Positions 35,501 through 51,100 of a stretch of DNA of 64,000 nucleotides are shown in pieces; positions within the stretch are counted from its first letter, which is position 1, and each line of letters begins with the position of its first letter. The DNA is from Megalonaias nervosa (Eukaryota; Mollusca; Bivalvia; Unionida; Unionidae). Below the pieces are notes generated by a model. The model worked only from the letters and a program-made list of their open reading frames with translations. It ran no database searches and was not told the origin of the DNA. Location: the NCBI GenBank assembly GCA_016617855.1, contig JAECUM010000846.1:62001-126000 (forward strand), read 5' to 3'. The position numbers and the translations under genes were made by a program.

Positions 35501-38500
35501 AAAGCACCAAATAATGATGAAAGTGATAAATACAAATCTGAATGCATTTCTGAGACCTTAGATGAAAAGCACAGTGACAATAGATGAAATACAAATGTTT
35601 TATGCACCCTGTACACATAATGTTTTACCTGGAATCATGAATTGAGGGGATTTGTCTTGATTAGTACTTAACCCTCATCACAAATGTAGGTCACTGGGAC
35701 TCATATTTCGTGCTCCACTGGCTTTCCCTAAAATTTGGTTTAAATGTATTTCTCAGGCACTGTTCATATTGTTATCATTAAATAAGATAATTATATGCAT
35801 CTTTGCTACCACACTCATACCACAGGAAAAGGTCACTGTGATTGATATTGCACATTTTACTTGGTTTAGGTTCAGTGTTTGAATTTAGGCCATGACCACA
35901 TAGATTTTTTGCATGCTGTATGCATACTGTTCTATACAGAATCATGAAACTTGGTGAGGGGATGAATTTATATCCTCATTGCAAAAGTAGGTCATTATGG
36001 GCCATATTTTCTGCTTCACTGATGGGTTAATTTTGTGTTTGATGTTCATTTCTCAGGTACTGTTCATATAAGAATTGTCAAGTTGATTATATATATATTA
36101 GTAACCCACCTTTACATTAAAATAAGTCACTGTGACCTTTTATTTCAACTTTTACTGGCCTTGGATAGGGTTTGCATTTGGCTCATGACCACATGAGATT
36201 TTTTGCATGCAGCTTGTATTCTATCCTACCTAGAATTGCAAAACTTATATGCATCTTGAAAAGTACTATGCACTTATTACAAAAACTGGATAATTGATCA
36301 TTGATAAAATACTCTTACAACCAAAGAAGGTCACTGTGACCTAGATGTTATGCTTTACTAACATACATGACTTCATATAGTTTCCATGCTATATTCATCC
36401 TAGCCTACATGTAAGGGTCTTTCTGACAAGTGCAGTTGAAGTACAGATAGATGTTTGTTCAGTGGTGAACTTACCATAGTAATAACATGGTATGTTATGA
36501 CAAATTGCTCTCAACTTACCGTATTAATGACAATACGTTGCATGTAATGACAAATTACTCTAAACTTACCGTATTAATGACAATACATTGCATGTTATGA
36601 CAAATTACTCTCCACAGGTTACCATGTGTTGTTCATGTGAATGAATTGATATTCAAAGTGTGGATTGAATGCATTTCTTGTGAGGCCTCAACTGTACTAA
36701 TTCGTATAATTAGTGGTCATTAGCTATGCTTCTAAAAGTAGTCATATTGACTGTTGCTGTGAAGTTAGACAAATCAAATCTGGCTTCAAAGACAAAGATA
36801 ATAACTTCTGAAGCAGATTTTGTATGGTTTGAAGGGAAAGAAAAGAAAATCTTCTCATAAAACTCATAGTGTCCTTACACTGTTATCATAGAATGTTCTT
36901 TGTTTCTGCCCAATAACATGGGGCAAGATGGCTTTAGTCTGAATTGTTTTGTAGGATAAGTATTGCAGTGGCTGTTGAAGATTGCTGAAAGTTTCCTAGA
37001 GGCGAGCTATATAATAGTTGATTACAAGCTGGTTCAGTTTTGTACATGGTATTTAAACAATCATTGTAGTAATTAAAGCGTGTCTAAAGCAGTAGCAGTG
37101 CTATGTTTCTCTGGCCGATACATTGCCTGATCCCATTACATTACTTTCTTTGCTACTTCTGATTCCAGCCCTTCCAAAGAGTGGGGCAAATGACTTTCTG
37201 TCTATATATTATGTAGACAAAGTGAGGCTACTCATACAGAGTAACTCCCCTTTCTACCCACTGAGTGGCTACTGTTATACCCAGTTTAAACCAGTTTTTA
37301 CTTTTGGTGTCATGTACAGTTATGTCCTCCTGACCATCCAGTTAAAATTCAATAAAATTGTACAAGTTAAATTTAATCAACCACTTTTCATTTTCAGTGG
37401 TACAGTAAGTCAAATGTTTTATTTGGTACTTAGTGTTTTTGTAAATTCTGGTGAATTTGTTGGTATTTTTGATACTATCATCCTGTTTGATATGTCACAT
37501 TTGACTTCAAGCAGCAACATACATTTTCACCAGTAATTTCCTGGGTGCTGTTTTTAGGCATTTACTTTAATTTTAACTCCTTGGTATACCATGGGTGGCA
37601 GTTATTTCAGTTATATTTGTTTTATGCACTTGTTGGTATATTCTCTTTTCAGTACAGAGATGACAAAATGGTGCAACAAATGCAAGAGTTTCACAGTAGC
37701 ACATTCATGCAGCATGTATGGTATGGACAGAGAATACATAACCTAATGTCGTTAAAAAACAGCTCAAGGGCACATAATATCTATTTCTTTTCAGTACACT
37801 TTCTTCCTACTTCAGAATCTCTCACAGGGAGACACTGAAATGTCCCCTTAATCCCCCATGAAGATTTTGAAGACATCACTAAATCCATGTAATTGGAATG
37901 AGAGATGATCATAAGCCTGTATCGTCAAGATTGTTAATGATGACACAAGAAGAAAATTTTCAGGATTCCATTGTGGATAAGCCTTTAGGGCATGACAGTC
38001 CTAAGCCAAATATTACATGCATGCAAGCACACATGCACACACATTTGTGAGGCATGAAAATATAGTATCCTGTAATGTCCATGCACAGCAACATTCATGA
38101 CAGATGTGAGGGTGTATTATTTGATTCATGCAGATGGCCAGAGAAGTTCCTCTTTCATGCCTGCGCTTGTCAGAGATGGCTTGCACAAAAGGATTTCCAA
38201 ACTTCAGTTGTGGAAAGGATTGCAGCAGCTAGAAGACCTTCTTCTCTGAAGGCATACACATGGAAATGGAGGATTTTTAATGACTGGTGTCACATCAGTG
38301 ATGTCAAACCATTCTCTGCCTCTGTTCCTCAGCTGGCCAACTTCTTTCACTCTTTGAAGACAAGAAGTTAGCCTCCATCAGAATAAAGGGATACCAGTCC
38401 ATGAGCTTGGACACAAGCCGCAATCATGAGCTAAACAATATCAGACACAACATACACCTTTCTGACTTGCTGTCCAGTTTTGATTTATCCAGACCGCACT

Positions 38501-41500
38501 CACTCGTCTTGTTCCCAAAATGGAATTTTTCCAGGGTGTTGACATGGCTTAACTCATCAGGTTCAAGCCCCTGTCATCCATATCCTTCAATCAGCTATCA
38601 TATAAGACTTGCATTCTGATAACTTTTGCCTCAGCATGCAGTGAGTGAGCAACATACCCTCTCTTTGGAACTTAACTCATTTTCCATCCAGACATCAGTA
38701 GTCCTTATGACACAACCTAGTTTCATTGTCAAAAAAAAAGGTTGCCATCACTTTGCAATCAACAAATAACCATTCGTCTCCCTCTCCTCCATCAGTTCAT
38801 CGAGAGAGGCAAAGCTCCATGATATTATCAGAAGTGTGTGAAGAACACCTGCAACAGATGGACCAGGGTTTTTCTGCCTGTCAAGTCTGGAAAGCAAGAC
38901 ATAACACACAAGCACTTGTTGCTTGGCTATATGGAATTATAAAATCAATGTATGCTGAAAGGAACAGGTACACCTCATTAAAATCTCAGCTTATGAAATA
39001 CAGGCAATTTCCATAAATCAGGCATTCAGACATAATGTCTCCATTTGAGACATAGTGGAGTCATTGGTATGGCATGCCCAGACCATTTTCTTCAGCTTTT
39101 ATCTGTGAGACATGGCCTCACAAAGCAGATAACTGAACTTCATTAGACCAGTAGTAGCTGCACAGACAGTGACCACCCCAGCTGATGACAGAACAATCAT
39201 GTAACCAGGTTGTCTTGGCCACTTTTGCTAGATTTACCTGCAAAATCTTTAAGAATGACACATAATGAAGTGCAGAAATACACATGAATCAGCTAGCAAG
39301 TGTGTAACTAAGGTTACCCATTATGCTAAACTAACATTAGGAGAAATTCATCTGTTGGTAGAGCAATCACGCTTCTCCTTGGTAACACAGGTGGAGGTAT
39401 GATGCTCTGCATTTCCTCCTCCTCTGGCCTATTCTTCTAGTGTAATGTGATCAGGTAATGTATTTGCAGGAGAAAGCAAAATGTTTAGTACATTATGTTT
39501 CTTTATGATATTTACTAATCACATTACAAATGATAGCTCCCATCCATCCCACAATGCAAGCATCCTTTTAGGTGTCACTCAAGTAAAAGACTGGTTTAAA
39601 TTGGGTATAGCAGTAGCCACCTAGCAGGTAGAAAGGGGAGTATACATGTAAGAGTTGTTTCCCATTCTCTATATAACATATAGATAGAAATACCTTTTCC
39701 ATCTGTCATGGAGGGCAGGATTCATAGGTAGAAAAGAAAGTTATCCTGATGTAATGTGACCAGGTAAGTGTTATAGGAGAAACATAATATACTTAAATTT
39801 CTTTTCTTAAATTTGTAAATAATGAATTTATTTTACTAATAATAACAAGAGGGAATTTGAAATTTGTGAATATTTTTAAACATTTCAAACATTAGGAAAA
39901 ATGTCTTCATCAGTTATACATGCGTGGTTAGTTGCTTGTCATCTTTTTCAATCATTTAACTTCAGATCAGGAATAGAACGAACACATTTCATTGGATGAA
40001 TTCTTTGTGTAATCATATTTGTTTAGTTAACTCTCTACATTGTTGTTTTCAGCCACAGCCATTCAACTTGAGGGTTCAGAACCTTGCCAACTTCCCCAGT
40101 AACAACGTGGTATACAGACCTGGATATAGAACCCACTCTGTGGCCATACATAGAGCAAAGTAAGCTAAATTTTCCTAACTTCCCTAGTAACAACTGGGTA
40201 TATTGACCGGGATATAGAAACCACTATGTGGCCATATATAGAGCAAAGTAAGCTAAATTCTGCAAACTTACCTGATAATAAATTAGTATTCTGACCTGAA
40301 TATAGAAACCGCTCTGTGGCTGTACATACAGGGAAGTAAGATAAATCCTGCTAACTTCACCAATAACATCCTGGTATGCAGACCTGAATATAGAACCCAC
40401 TTTGGTTACATACATAGAGCAAAGAATTCCAAAACCTGCTAATTTTCACAATAACAACCTGGCATACAGACCTTGATGTAGAACCCATTTTGCATCCATA
40501 CATGCAGCAAAATACCAGTAAGCTAAATCCAGCAGGCTTCCAGAATACCAACCTGGTATACAAACCAGAATATAGAATGCACCCTGGCCATACATAAAGC
40601 AAATTATGCTAAATTCTGCTAACTTTGCTAATACCAACCTGGTATACAGACCTGAATATAGAACCCACTACGTTTACAGACACAGAGCAAAGTAAGCTAA
40701 ATCCTGCTCAGTTTTGTGCTAACTTCCTCAGTAATAACCAGGCATACAGATATGAATATAGAATCCACTCTGTTTTGTATTCATTGATCAAAGGGAGATA
40801 AATCTGCTAAATTTCGCAGTGACATCTTAGCACAGAGACCAAAATATAGAACTGACTCTGTTGTTTTACATAAAGTAAATCAAAGCCCGCTAATTTCCCC
40901 AATACCTTCCTGGTATACAGACCTGCCTATAGAACCCACTCTATTGCCATACACAGAGCAAAAAGTATGTTAAATGTAGATCATTTGTACTGATGTTTTT
41001 TTATCCTAGTAAAATCTCCAAAACAATATTAGTGCCAAGAATAATTTTTATCTCGCAATCCGTTTTTGCAGCAGAGATATTTTAAGTTACTTACAGACAA
41101 TTGTACCTGTTCTGCACCTTAGAGGCAAGTTGTATGCATACCCGAGTTTGTATACAGTTTTGGCTTGGTTTCTTGTTATTGTTGTTGTAGGGTTTAATGC
41201 CATTTTCAGCACAAGATAGGCTGTATATGACAGCCAGTATAACTGGTGGAGGAAGAACCACCGACCCATGAGAAGCTACTGGCAAGCTTTCTAATGTACC
41301 TGCAGCTTGGTTTGTTTTTTTGGGTGTTTAGTAAGATTTTTCAGCATATGATAGGTTATTCATGGTGACCAGTATATTTGGTGGAGAAAAAACCAGGGAA
41401 GAACCACTGACCCACGAGAAGGTACTGGCAGTCTTTCTCATATAACTGTGTTGGTCGAGCTGAGACTTGAACTCACATGGACAGAGGCGAGATGTGCAAG

Positions 41501-44500
41501 TGAATTGTAAAGGCGAGTGCCACTTGGGGCCCCATATGATTTTGGACTGTATTATTTGGCATAAAACAACAAAATTTAATATTATTTTAATATGATGATG
41601 ATGGTTCACAATGATTGGAAACTCGACAACACAGTAATCTGTAGCTCAATTTTGTTGATGTATGGGTCATTTATTTCTCCCTTTCAGAGCTGGTATTGTT
41701 ACAAGTGCAGCAAAATCACTTGACATCTTGCGGCAAAATCTACAGAAGTCACTGAACAAAGAAATCAACCAGGTCATACAGAAATACATGGATGTAAGTA
41801 ATGTCCAGTCAGCATACCAAATTTGATAGGTTTATAAAAACATATCAGGAACTATCTGAGACAGTATTACTTTTGATGAGCATTAATTCAGATGCTTCCT
41901 TTAAACAATGAAATAAATCAAGTTTTTCAAGTTTATTGCTTACATTAAAAAGGAAAGACACATTCAGAATGTGAAAGAAATCTCATCATTATATTGTCAT
42001 AGTTAATCAGGTCAATAAAGTTATTATTTGTATTTTCCCTGTATATAAGTTTAGACTAGAGCAGCTTGTCCTGCAAGCTTAGCCATATATTTTTTCCAAT
42101 GACAATAGGAGGCCAGCATAAAATCTTTTCTAAAGAAATGGTGGAATGTGTTGGTTTTTTTTCCAGATATATCCCTGTGATAGTAGAATAAAATCATCAA
42201 CATTTGGGTGTACCACACTTTACTATTCAATAAGAAGTATTCCATTAAGCCACATTATTTAACTTTTGAAGGAAATATTTTCATCATTAAAGCTTTCATT
42301 GAGCATATCACTTTATATTTAAAGAAAAAATCCTTTCAAAATTCCAAGTCCTGGTCAGGGAAAGCAGCCTTATCCTCCATTGTTTGTACTACATTCGATA
42401 CCCATGCAGATAGTGGTTGCAGTTCTAGGAATCTTTATCACTCAAGAATATTTATTTTAAATTATAATCAAGCGTTGAAATATAATATCGGTTGATTTAT
42501 TATAATTGTGAATTTACAAGCATTGGAACATAATTAATTTGGCAAGGCTGCATTGGTGGGAAGTTAGACAGCAGTACTTTTTCCAGTAGAAATGGTAGCA
42601 ACAGCAGCAACAATTTGGGGTTTGGTTACGGGTTTTCATTTGCATAAATTTCTTATACTCTTTGATAGATTCTTATCATAATCAGCATGAATCATCATAA
42701 TGGGAACAGTAACAGTAATTTTTGTTTAGGTTTTGACTGACAATTTTTCCTTTGCTTTGATTTTCTGCATCCTTAGATAGATTTTGTTTATTCTTGGGTT
42801 GAACCATTATGAAGTAAATATAGTTCATTCTGCAACATGCTCATTGACCATTTACATTGTGGTTTCTCTAAAAGGTTTTTGTTTATATTTCCTAAAACCC
42901 ATGGCTAAGCCAAGTCATTCTTTGACATGCTTGCCTGCTCCTGTGACTTTGGGGTCAAGGTCACAGTCATCGAAAGTTTTGCTACAGTTTTTGTTAAAGC
43001 ATTTTCATTTGCTTATGTTTCCTAAACCCATTGATGCATTTTACTCATGCTCAAGATGGATTATTATGGTTCATTCTGTGACATGTTCATTTGTCCTTTT
43101 GACCTTGGGTCAGGGACATATTCATATAAAATCAACTATAAGGAGAAAAATCCAAGCTAAGGTATAATGTATTTTTGTTGAGATCACATTAGTGAGAAGA
43201 AGATTTGTCTCTTTTATTACTTAGGTGATGGCCACGTGGCAGCTGTGACAACAGCTAAGATTTTGGTTAATGTTTTTTTCTTGGCTTATATTTTCTAACA
43301 CCCTTAATAGATTGTCATAATACTTGGCATGAATCATTCTGGAAATATGGCAATTCACTTTGCATCATGCTTGCTTTCCCCGTTTACTTTGGAGTCAAGG
43401 TTGCATTTGATTACAGATTTTTTGCTTGCAAACATTTTCTAAACCTCTTGATGAATTATCTTTATGCTTAGGATGACACTAAGATGACATGTTTATTGAT
43501 ATGCACACTCACCCATTTTATCAAATTTTAGTTATGTCAAGTTGCAGAAAATATGTGTAAAGGTTTTCTTTAAATTTTTTCATTTGTTTGTATTTAATAA
43601 ACACCATGATCTTTATACTTGGGATAAGATGATTCATTCACTAATATACATGCTCCTTTGACCTTGAGAACCAAGTTGTAGAAACTTAGTGTTCAGGTTT
43701 TAGTTAAAGGTGTTTGAGTTACTTGTATTTCCTAAACATTATGATGAATTTTCCCAATACTTGTGATGAACCATTATGAACCTTCAGCATCCATCTTTGA
43801 TGTGTGCTTGTCCGTTTGATCTTTGGGTCAAGGTCACATTCATAGAAAACTTGCACTAGCCTTTTGGTTAAAGTTGTTTCATTTCCTTATATTTTCTAAA
43901 ACTTCATGATTGAATTTCTTCATACTGGGGATAAATAATTATGAATCGGACATTTCATTCTGTGATATGTGATCTTGCCCCTTTGATCTTGGGGTCAGTT
44001 TCTTAGTCTTAGAATCTTTGCATTAAAGTTTTAGTTAGAGGCTTTTCATTTCCTTATACTTCCTAAAACCCTTGATGAATTTGTAAAAAAAAAACATTAT
44101 CTCAATCATTTTGAAGCTAAGACAATTCATTCTGTGATATGCTAACAATCTTTTGACCATGGGTCAAAGTCACACATTTTGCAGAAGTGCTTTGACTAGG
44201 TCTTGGCCTGGATTTATTATATCTGTCTGAAAGGTTATTTTTATGAAGAAGAATGGGTTTCCCACATACAAAAATGTAGAATTCATATACATACATGTTT
44301 TATCTCATATCCATCTTAATAAATATAGTGTGCAACAGTTTGGTGAATACAAAAATTGAGAAGCAATCTGAGGAATGTTGGCCTGTATATAAATGTTTAT
44401 TTCCCAGCAATTATCACATGCCTGATGTGCCAAGTTAGGTCACTGTATGAGAAAGGGTGTGAATTCATTTTATTGTGGAGTACCTAGTTGAGCCAATGAA

Positions 44501-47500
44501 ACATTGTCCTAATATAATTAAAGTTCGGGCTGTATTTCGATTATCTGGTTAGCTACAATTTTAAAATTGGTATAAAAGCTTAGAATTTAAAAAGAATTAA
44601 TGTAATGATTACAAGTTTGAAGGCTGGATTTTTCCTTGAAGGTTTTGGTTTGGTTAAAGTTTTTTTTGTTTTGTTTATATGTAACAATACCTGTAGCTAT
44701 TATTTGAGCAATAAATTGAATGAATTACATTTTTCAAAAATAGGGGGGAAAATTGTTGAATCTTTTACAAATGATTATGAATGTTTGCCAACGGTTTTGT
44801 TCACCCATTGGTAGAAAGTGGGGATGGACCTATTTTGTGAGACCCCACCCCACACCCCAAGTCTGGTATAGGTTTCTAATGTGGAGTGGGTGAGGTTACT
44901 TTTGAACATAGGTATGTTATCCGAGAAATAGGGTATTAATAACAAATTGAATGAAAAAACTCGCATAATACTCCTTATAATAATAAGAAGACTGTGCTTA
45001 GCATATTTTCCATGTAATATTTATTTTTTCTAATCAGATCATAATGGTTGGATCATTAGATTATAATGTCATTAATTGCTACATAGTATACCATATATAT
45101 TTGCTTATAAGTCAAGTCCAGTTGCAAACAACATAGACCCTTATCTGATGCCACATAAGGTGCTGGCAGATCTATGGCTGTGGGTTTTTTTTCTGCTGAT
45201 TAATCCTAACAAATTTACATAGACCCAGATTTGCCAGTGCATTATATGGTGGAAGAACTGGGTCTGCATAGTTTGCAGTTTGACTGGATGTATAAGCAAG
45301 TATATACAGTATATTTATAGAATATACAGTTTATTCGTCTGATAATATAATGGAAGTAAATTCTTATAGACTTATGGGTTGTGAAAATAAACAGTGTTGA
45401 TCACTTTTACAGAATTTTATGAGGAAAATTAATATTAAAGCAGAAAATAATCATTTTGACCAAAAAGGGATATTTATGTTAGCAAAACTTACATATTTAT
45501 TAATTGAATTTCACATTGTTTTCACTTCCATGCTACTTTGTGTATATTTGTTAAATTTCATTTGAGATGCAACATTAGCATTGAAAACAGTGTAAAACAT
45601 ATAGTAACACAATGATATAGAATACACATCTCATTTGTTCTTTACCTATATGGATATGCAATTTCTTTTTTGTAGAAGTTTTTTGTGCTTGGAATTAAAA
45701 ATATCCGACTAAATAATGGAGCAAAGGCTGTAAGTGAAGAGCATATTCAGACTGTTTGCAGACAAATCCTAGAAGAGGTAAGTCAAAGTCATTGATTTAA
45801 TTACAGCAAAACCCATCAAAACCAAAAATCTCAGTAAAACTGAATTTCCTTTGACATCAAATAACATTTCTGATCTTGAACTTTTTGTACTTAAAGTGCA
45901 GTGAACTTTAAATAAACTGAAAAACCTTTCCTCTTCAAAATCAAAAGAAATTTTTTATCATATGTTCATTTTAAACTAAATTGAATCTCATAAAAATAAG
46001 ACTTAATCAGAACATGCAGACAGTCAGGGGTCTTTATGCAGCTTAAAGTGATGATCTCAGTGATCTCTTTACAGCTTTACCCCATTCAGAATAATATAAA
46101 ACTTAACCAGAACATGGGACCATTCAGTGGTCTTTATACAGCTTTATGCCATGCAGAGTAATGGAAAACTTTATAAGAACATGTGGCCAGTCATATTGCA
46201 GATTTGCTTGTTGATCACAGGCTAAGAAGATGTACTTGTCTGATAGTGGGCGAAGGAGTGTCACGCCCATACATGACATTCCAGACAATGTGTCAGAGGC
46301 TGGGAGCACAGGAACACAAAGGGTAAGGACATGAGAAATTCATAAGAATGCAATAGCTTGTTATTTTTATGACTTCATTAAAACAAAATTTTGGGTTCAT
46401 AATAAAGTCACATTTCAGAACATTTCAAGATAAACTCAGATTTAGTATATAAAAGAAACAACAATTTGGATATATCTAAGCACTGTTTAAATTGAGAACA
46501 GTGATGTAGTTTCTGTAATTGGTTACATCTTTTTTAATGATATTCAGTTTTAAAGAACAAATTTGCCTTGTTTTTTACATGCTAGTTTATTTGTTTATGT
46601 CTGTTAGGCCAATGTCATTTTTGGTGGGTAATTTTGATTTTTTAGGCATAAATTTTGAATCATTGATTTATTTTGTTGTTAAATTAGAGAATATTTAATT
46701 GAAAAGGGCATATAGAAGCAACTTGAAAAACTTTATATAGTTGGTAGGTTCCGTCAGTAAGCAGTGTTAATAGTCATTCACCATTCTTAAAGGTCACTGG
46801 CCACCTATATTGCACAAACGTGTGATATTATAGTCATAAAAAAATGCATTTGTTATGCATGCACACCATAAAAATGTTTAATTTTAACTTAAAAATCTAC
46901 TTTTTGAAATGAAAAAATTATTTGGCAATCTCCGTAAACAATCAGTAGTTTCTGTGTGCCAAAAACGGATATGACGTTCATTTATCCCTTCCATTCAACC
47001 AAGCCATTCAAGTGTTTAATTTCCCCATGTAAATGTCTATCTGATATATCTTACGATCGTGCTTTTGTACAGCAAATATGGTACACTGTGTTGCATATGG
47101 ATGTAACCAAAAGAGTGATGATGGGACAAAAGGGTTCTTCGACATAAAGTAGCCAACTTTGGTTCCTTTGGATTCTTTTAGGTGTGCTGATTTCTTTTTT
47201 TTTACAAAGTCAGCCGGGGCCCCGAGTGGCCGAGTGGTCTAAAGTGCTCACCGTTACGGATCACTGCCATCTTACCTCTGTCTGCGTGGGTTCGACTCTC
47301 GGGCTCAGCCAATGTAGTTATGTGGGAAAGCTTGCCGGTAGCTTCTCGTGGGTCGGTGGTTCTTTCCGGGTTCTTCCTCCACCATTAATACTGGCCACCA
47401 TGTATAGCCTATCTTGTGCTGAAAAATGGTGTTAAACCCTACAACAACAACAACAACAAAGTCAGCGAACATAGGGAAGCCAGCATTGATTCCTTTTTAC

Positions 47501-48019
47501 CTGTATTAACCGGAATTTTGAAAATAAATTGAAACAATGGAACAGTTTTGAAAGCAACACTATCTAATGCATTGTGCTCGCATATCAATATAAAGTTGAA
47601 CAGTAAATTAGTTTTCAATATATTCATCTAAATGTTCCCTATCCATTGTTTATTGTGTTATATTTTTTGACAACAAGAAATATGTACTTCATCTTGCAGG
47701 GATAAATGTATGTCATTTCCAGTTGGCATCCTATATAGGTGGGAATTCGTAGCTATGGAGAAGTAATAGCGTTGTATACTTCTATTTCAAGTAATTAAAT
47801 TATTATTTCTTCTTAATACGTGATAATTTTTTTTTCTTTTTGTGCGAGTATAACTACTTTTAATCATGTAATGCAAATCTGAAAAATGTTAGAGTATGGC
47901 CAGTGACCTTTAATCAAGCTTAGTAAGAAAGAGCTGAATCATTTTAATATTTTGATGTTTATTATTTTCATCCCAGTTTTGCATTTATTGAATTGGAAAC
48001 AATGGGCATTTTATGGAGA

Positions 48020-48109
<90 letters not shown>

Positions 48110-51100
48110 GAAACTGACCTTCAATTTGTCTGTTATATATTTTGCAACTTATATCAGAATAAATTTATTCACCTATATATTTTAAATCTGTCATTTGAGA
48201 GACAAGAATAAACACAAAGGTAGGTACTGGAGATAACCATTTTATAATGATAGTTCCAAAACAATTTTTTTTTACATCAGCAGTATTTTATATCAATCAT
48301 TTTCCCCAGGTCACTATTTCATCAATGTAAAGTATAAAGTTAAGTCTAGACTGAAGACATTTGATTGGTCAGTTTTTAGTAAAACTTAATATTTAGCCAA
48401 TCAGATCACTGTATTCTGGACTTAAGTTTAAGTTCAAATTTATTTTCTGTTAGTGAAATCCAGTCCTGAAGAGATAAATACCTATGTTATGATTTGTTGT
48501 ATAACTTTGTAGAGCTTGCTGTTAGGAAGGAAAAGAAGACTCTCTGACACAGACTCGGAAGCAAGCATCAGAATTGTTCAGAAGAAGGTAAGTGCAGTTA
48601 ATTAATTAATTTTTTAAATTCTACAAGAGTAATAATGCTGATAGTTTTGATATTACTTGCAACATCTTTTTGAGTCACCAAATTATATACAAAAATTTAA
48701 TGGAAAGAAAAACAGTGAGCATTAAACATTTAATAAATGAAAATATCTTGCCTAAAAAGACATTTTAACATTGACTAAATATGAAACAAGATCATCAGTT
48801 TAATTTGACATACTGTGTTCAACATACATTCTAGAACAGGGCTCAGAAGAGAAAAACTCCCTGGGACAAGTGAGTTCCATTTTTGTCCAGACTTGCTTCT
48901 AGACAGTTACATACGAGCACCGTTAAAGGAAGAATGGCCAAAAGAATCTGAATTTCTAGGTCATTACTCTAACCAGATTTTGACCAGTTGGCTGTTGTCT
49001 TGATATTACATGCTCTATTAGATTGCAGCAGCATGCATTGTCTGAAAGTTGGTGGGAATCAACGGAGACTCTTTAAATACTGATTTTGTGGACAAGTTTG
49101 TAACATTGGTCCTATGCACAGTAATTACAGCCATATGTAAATAAAGCAATATCCCATTGGAATGACAATGTATCAGTAAAGTTTAGACTTGAAAATACTG
49201 GTAACCTGCAGCAACGGTAACATTTTCCAACCATTAAGAAATCGAGCATTAAGTATCAAATGGCAACGTAACATGATTATAATATTTACCCGTTGTTAGT
49301 ATGAAGCTTACATCTGATACCGGTGTCAAAAAGTGAAGTTGTTTTCTTTGCAACATGTTCTAGACTGACAACAAATAGGTAGATTAGGCATAAATTGTTT
49401 ATAGCTGTTGAACTTCAGCACTTGTTAAGGGTGTGATTCTGCATTTTCTGTTTCACCCAGTCAGGACAAGTTGATAAGTGCTTTTCCCTTTAGAAGGGTT
49501 AGCTCCATTTTTCTTTCTTGAGAGCTGTCCACTTTGAAGGTTCATTTTTCTCTCCTGCATGGTCATAACCAAATAAAACACATATAAATCATTTGACATT
49601 GATTTAACCCATAAAGTTTAGTTGTAATGAGACAACAGGCATTTATGATTCCAAGAAAGTCATGATGGTATAGGTAGATTCTAGCGGTTGCTTCCCTTTC
49701 AAGAGTCATAAAATATGAGTTTTACTTCAGGCATAATATGGAGAATGCCCTAATTAGGGCAATTGTGGTGGGTATTCAAGTACAGTATGGAGAACACACT
49801 TATTAAGGAATGTGTGATGGGTATTACTTCAAATACTCTATGAGGAATAACCTTATTAGGGCATGTGTGGTGGGAATTACTTCAAGTACAGTATGAAGAA
49901 TAACCTTATTAGGGCATGTGTGGTGGGAATTCAAGTACAGTATAAGGAATACCTTATTAGGCATGTGTGGTGGGAATTACTTCAAGTACAGTATGAAGAA
50001 TAACCTTATTAGGGCATGTGTGGTGGGAATTACTGCCAGTACAGTATCAGGAATAACCTTATTAGGGCATGTGTGGTGGGAATTATTTCAAGTACAGTAT
50101 GAGGAATAACCTTATTCGTGCATATGTGGTGGGAATTACTTCAAGTACAGTATGAGGAATAACCTTATTAGTGCATATGTGGTGGGAATTACTTCAAGTG
50201 CATTATGAGGAATGAACTTATTACTGGATGTGTGGTGGGAATTATGTCAAGTACGAGGAATGACCTTATTAGGACATGTGTGGTGGGAATTACTTGAAGT
50301 ACAGTATGAAGAATAATCTTATTAAGGTATGTGTGGTTCGAATTACTTCATGTACAGTATGAAGAATGACCTTATTAAGGTATGTGTTGTGGGTATACTT
50401 CAAATACAGTATGAGGAATAACCTTATTAGGGCATGTGTGGTGGGAATTCAAGTACAGTATGAAGGATGACCTTATTAAGGTATGTGTTGTGGATATACT
50501 TCAAATACAGTATGAGGAATAACCTTATTAGGGCATGTGTGGTGGGAATTCAAGTACAGGATGAAGGATGACCTTATTAAGGTATGTGTTATGGGTATAC
50601 TTCAAATACAGTATGAGGAATAACCTTATTAGGGCATGTGTGGTGGGAATTCAAGTACAGGATGAAGGATGACCTTATTAAGGTATGTGTTGTGGGTATA
50701 CTTCAAATACAGTATGAGGAATAACCTTATTAGGGCATGTGTGGTGGGAATTCAAGTACAGGATGAAGGATGACCTTATTAAGGTATGTGTTGTGGGTAT
50801 ACTTCAAATACAGTATGAGGAATAACCTTATTAGGGCATGTGTGGTGGGAATTCAAGTACAGGATGAAGGATGACCTTATTAAGGTATGTGTTGTGGGTA
50901 TACTTCAAATACAGTATGAGGAATAACCTTATTAGGGCATGTGTGGTGGGAATTCAAGTACAGGATGAAGGATGACCTTATTAAGGTATGTGTTGTGGGT
51001 ATACTTCAAATACAGTATGAGGAATAACCTTATTAGGGCATGTGTGGTGGGAATTCAAGTACAGGATGAAGGATGACCTTATTAAGGTATGTGTTGTGGG

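Noticed and set aside
37123..37536. 137-codon hydrophobic ORF
   Set aside because: Much of it is the inverted terminal repeat of the DIRS-like element, so it is a chance frame.
37653..37838. Candidate DNTTIP1 exon after TCTCTTTTCAG
   Set aside because: It lies inside the DIRS-like element, has no similarity to DNTTIP1, and exons 3 and 4 already join in phase without it.
47215..47290. Possible Ser/Leu tRNA gene
   Set aside because: It is the head of a SINE with a target duplication and a CAA tail, present five times in the window.
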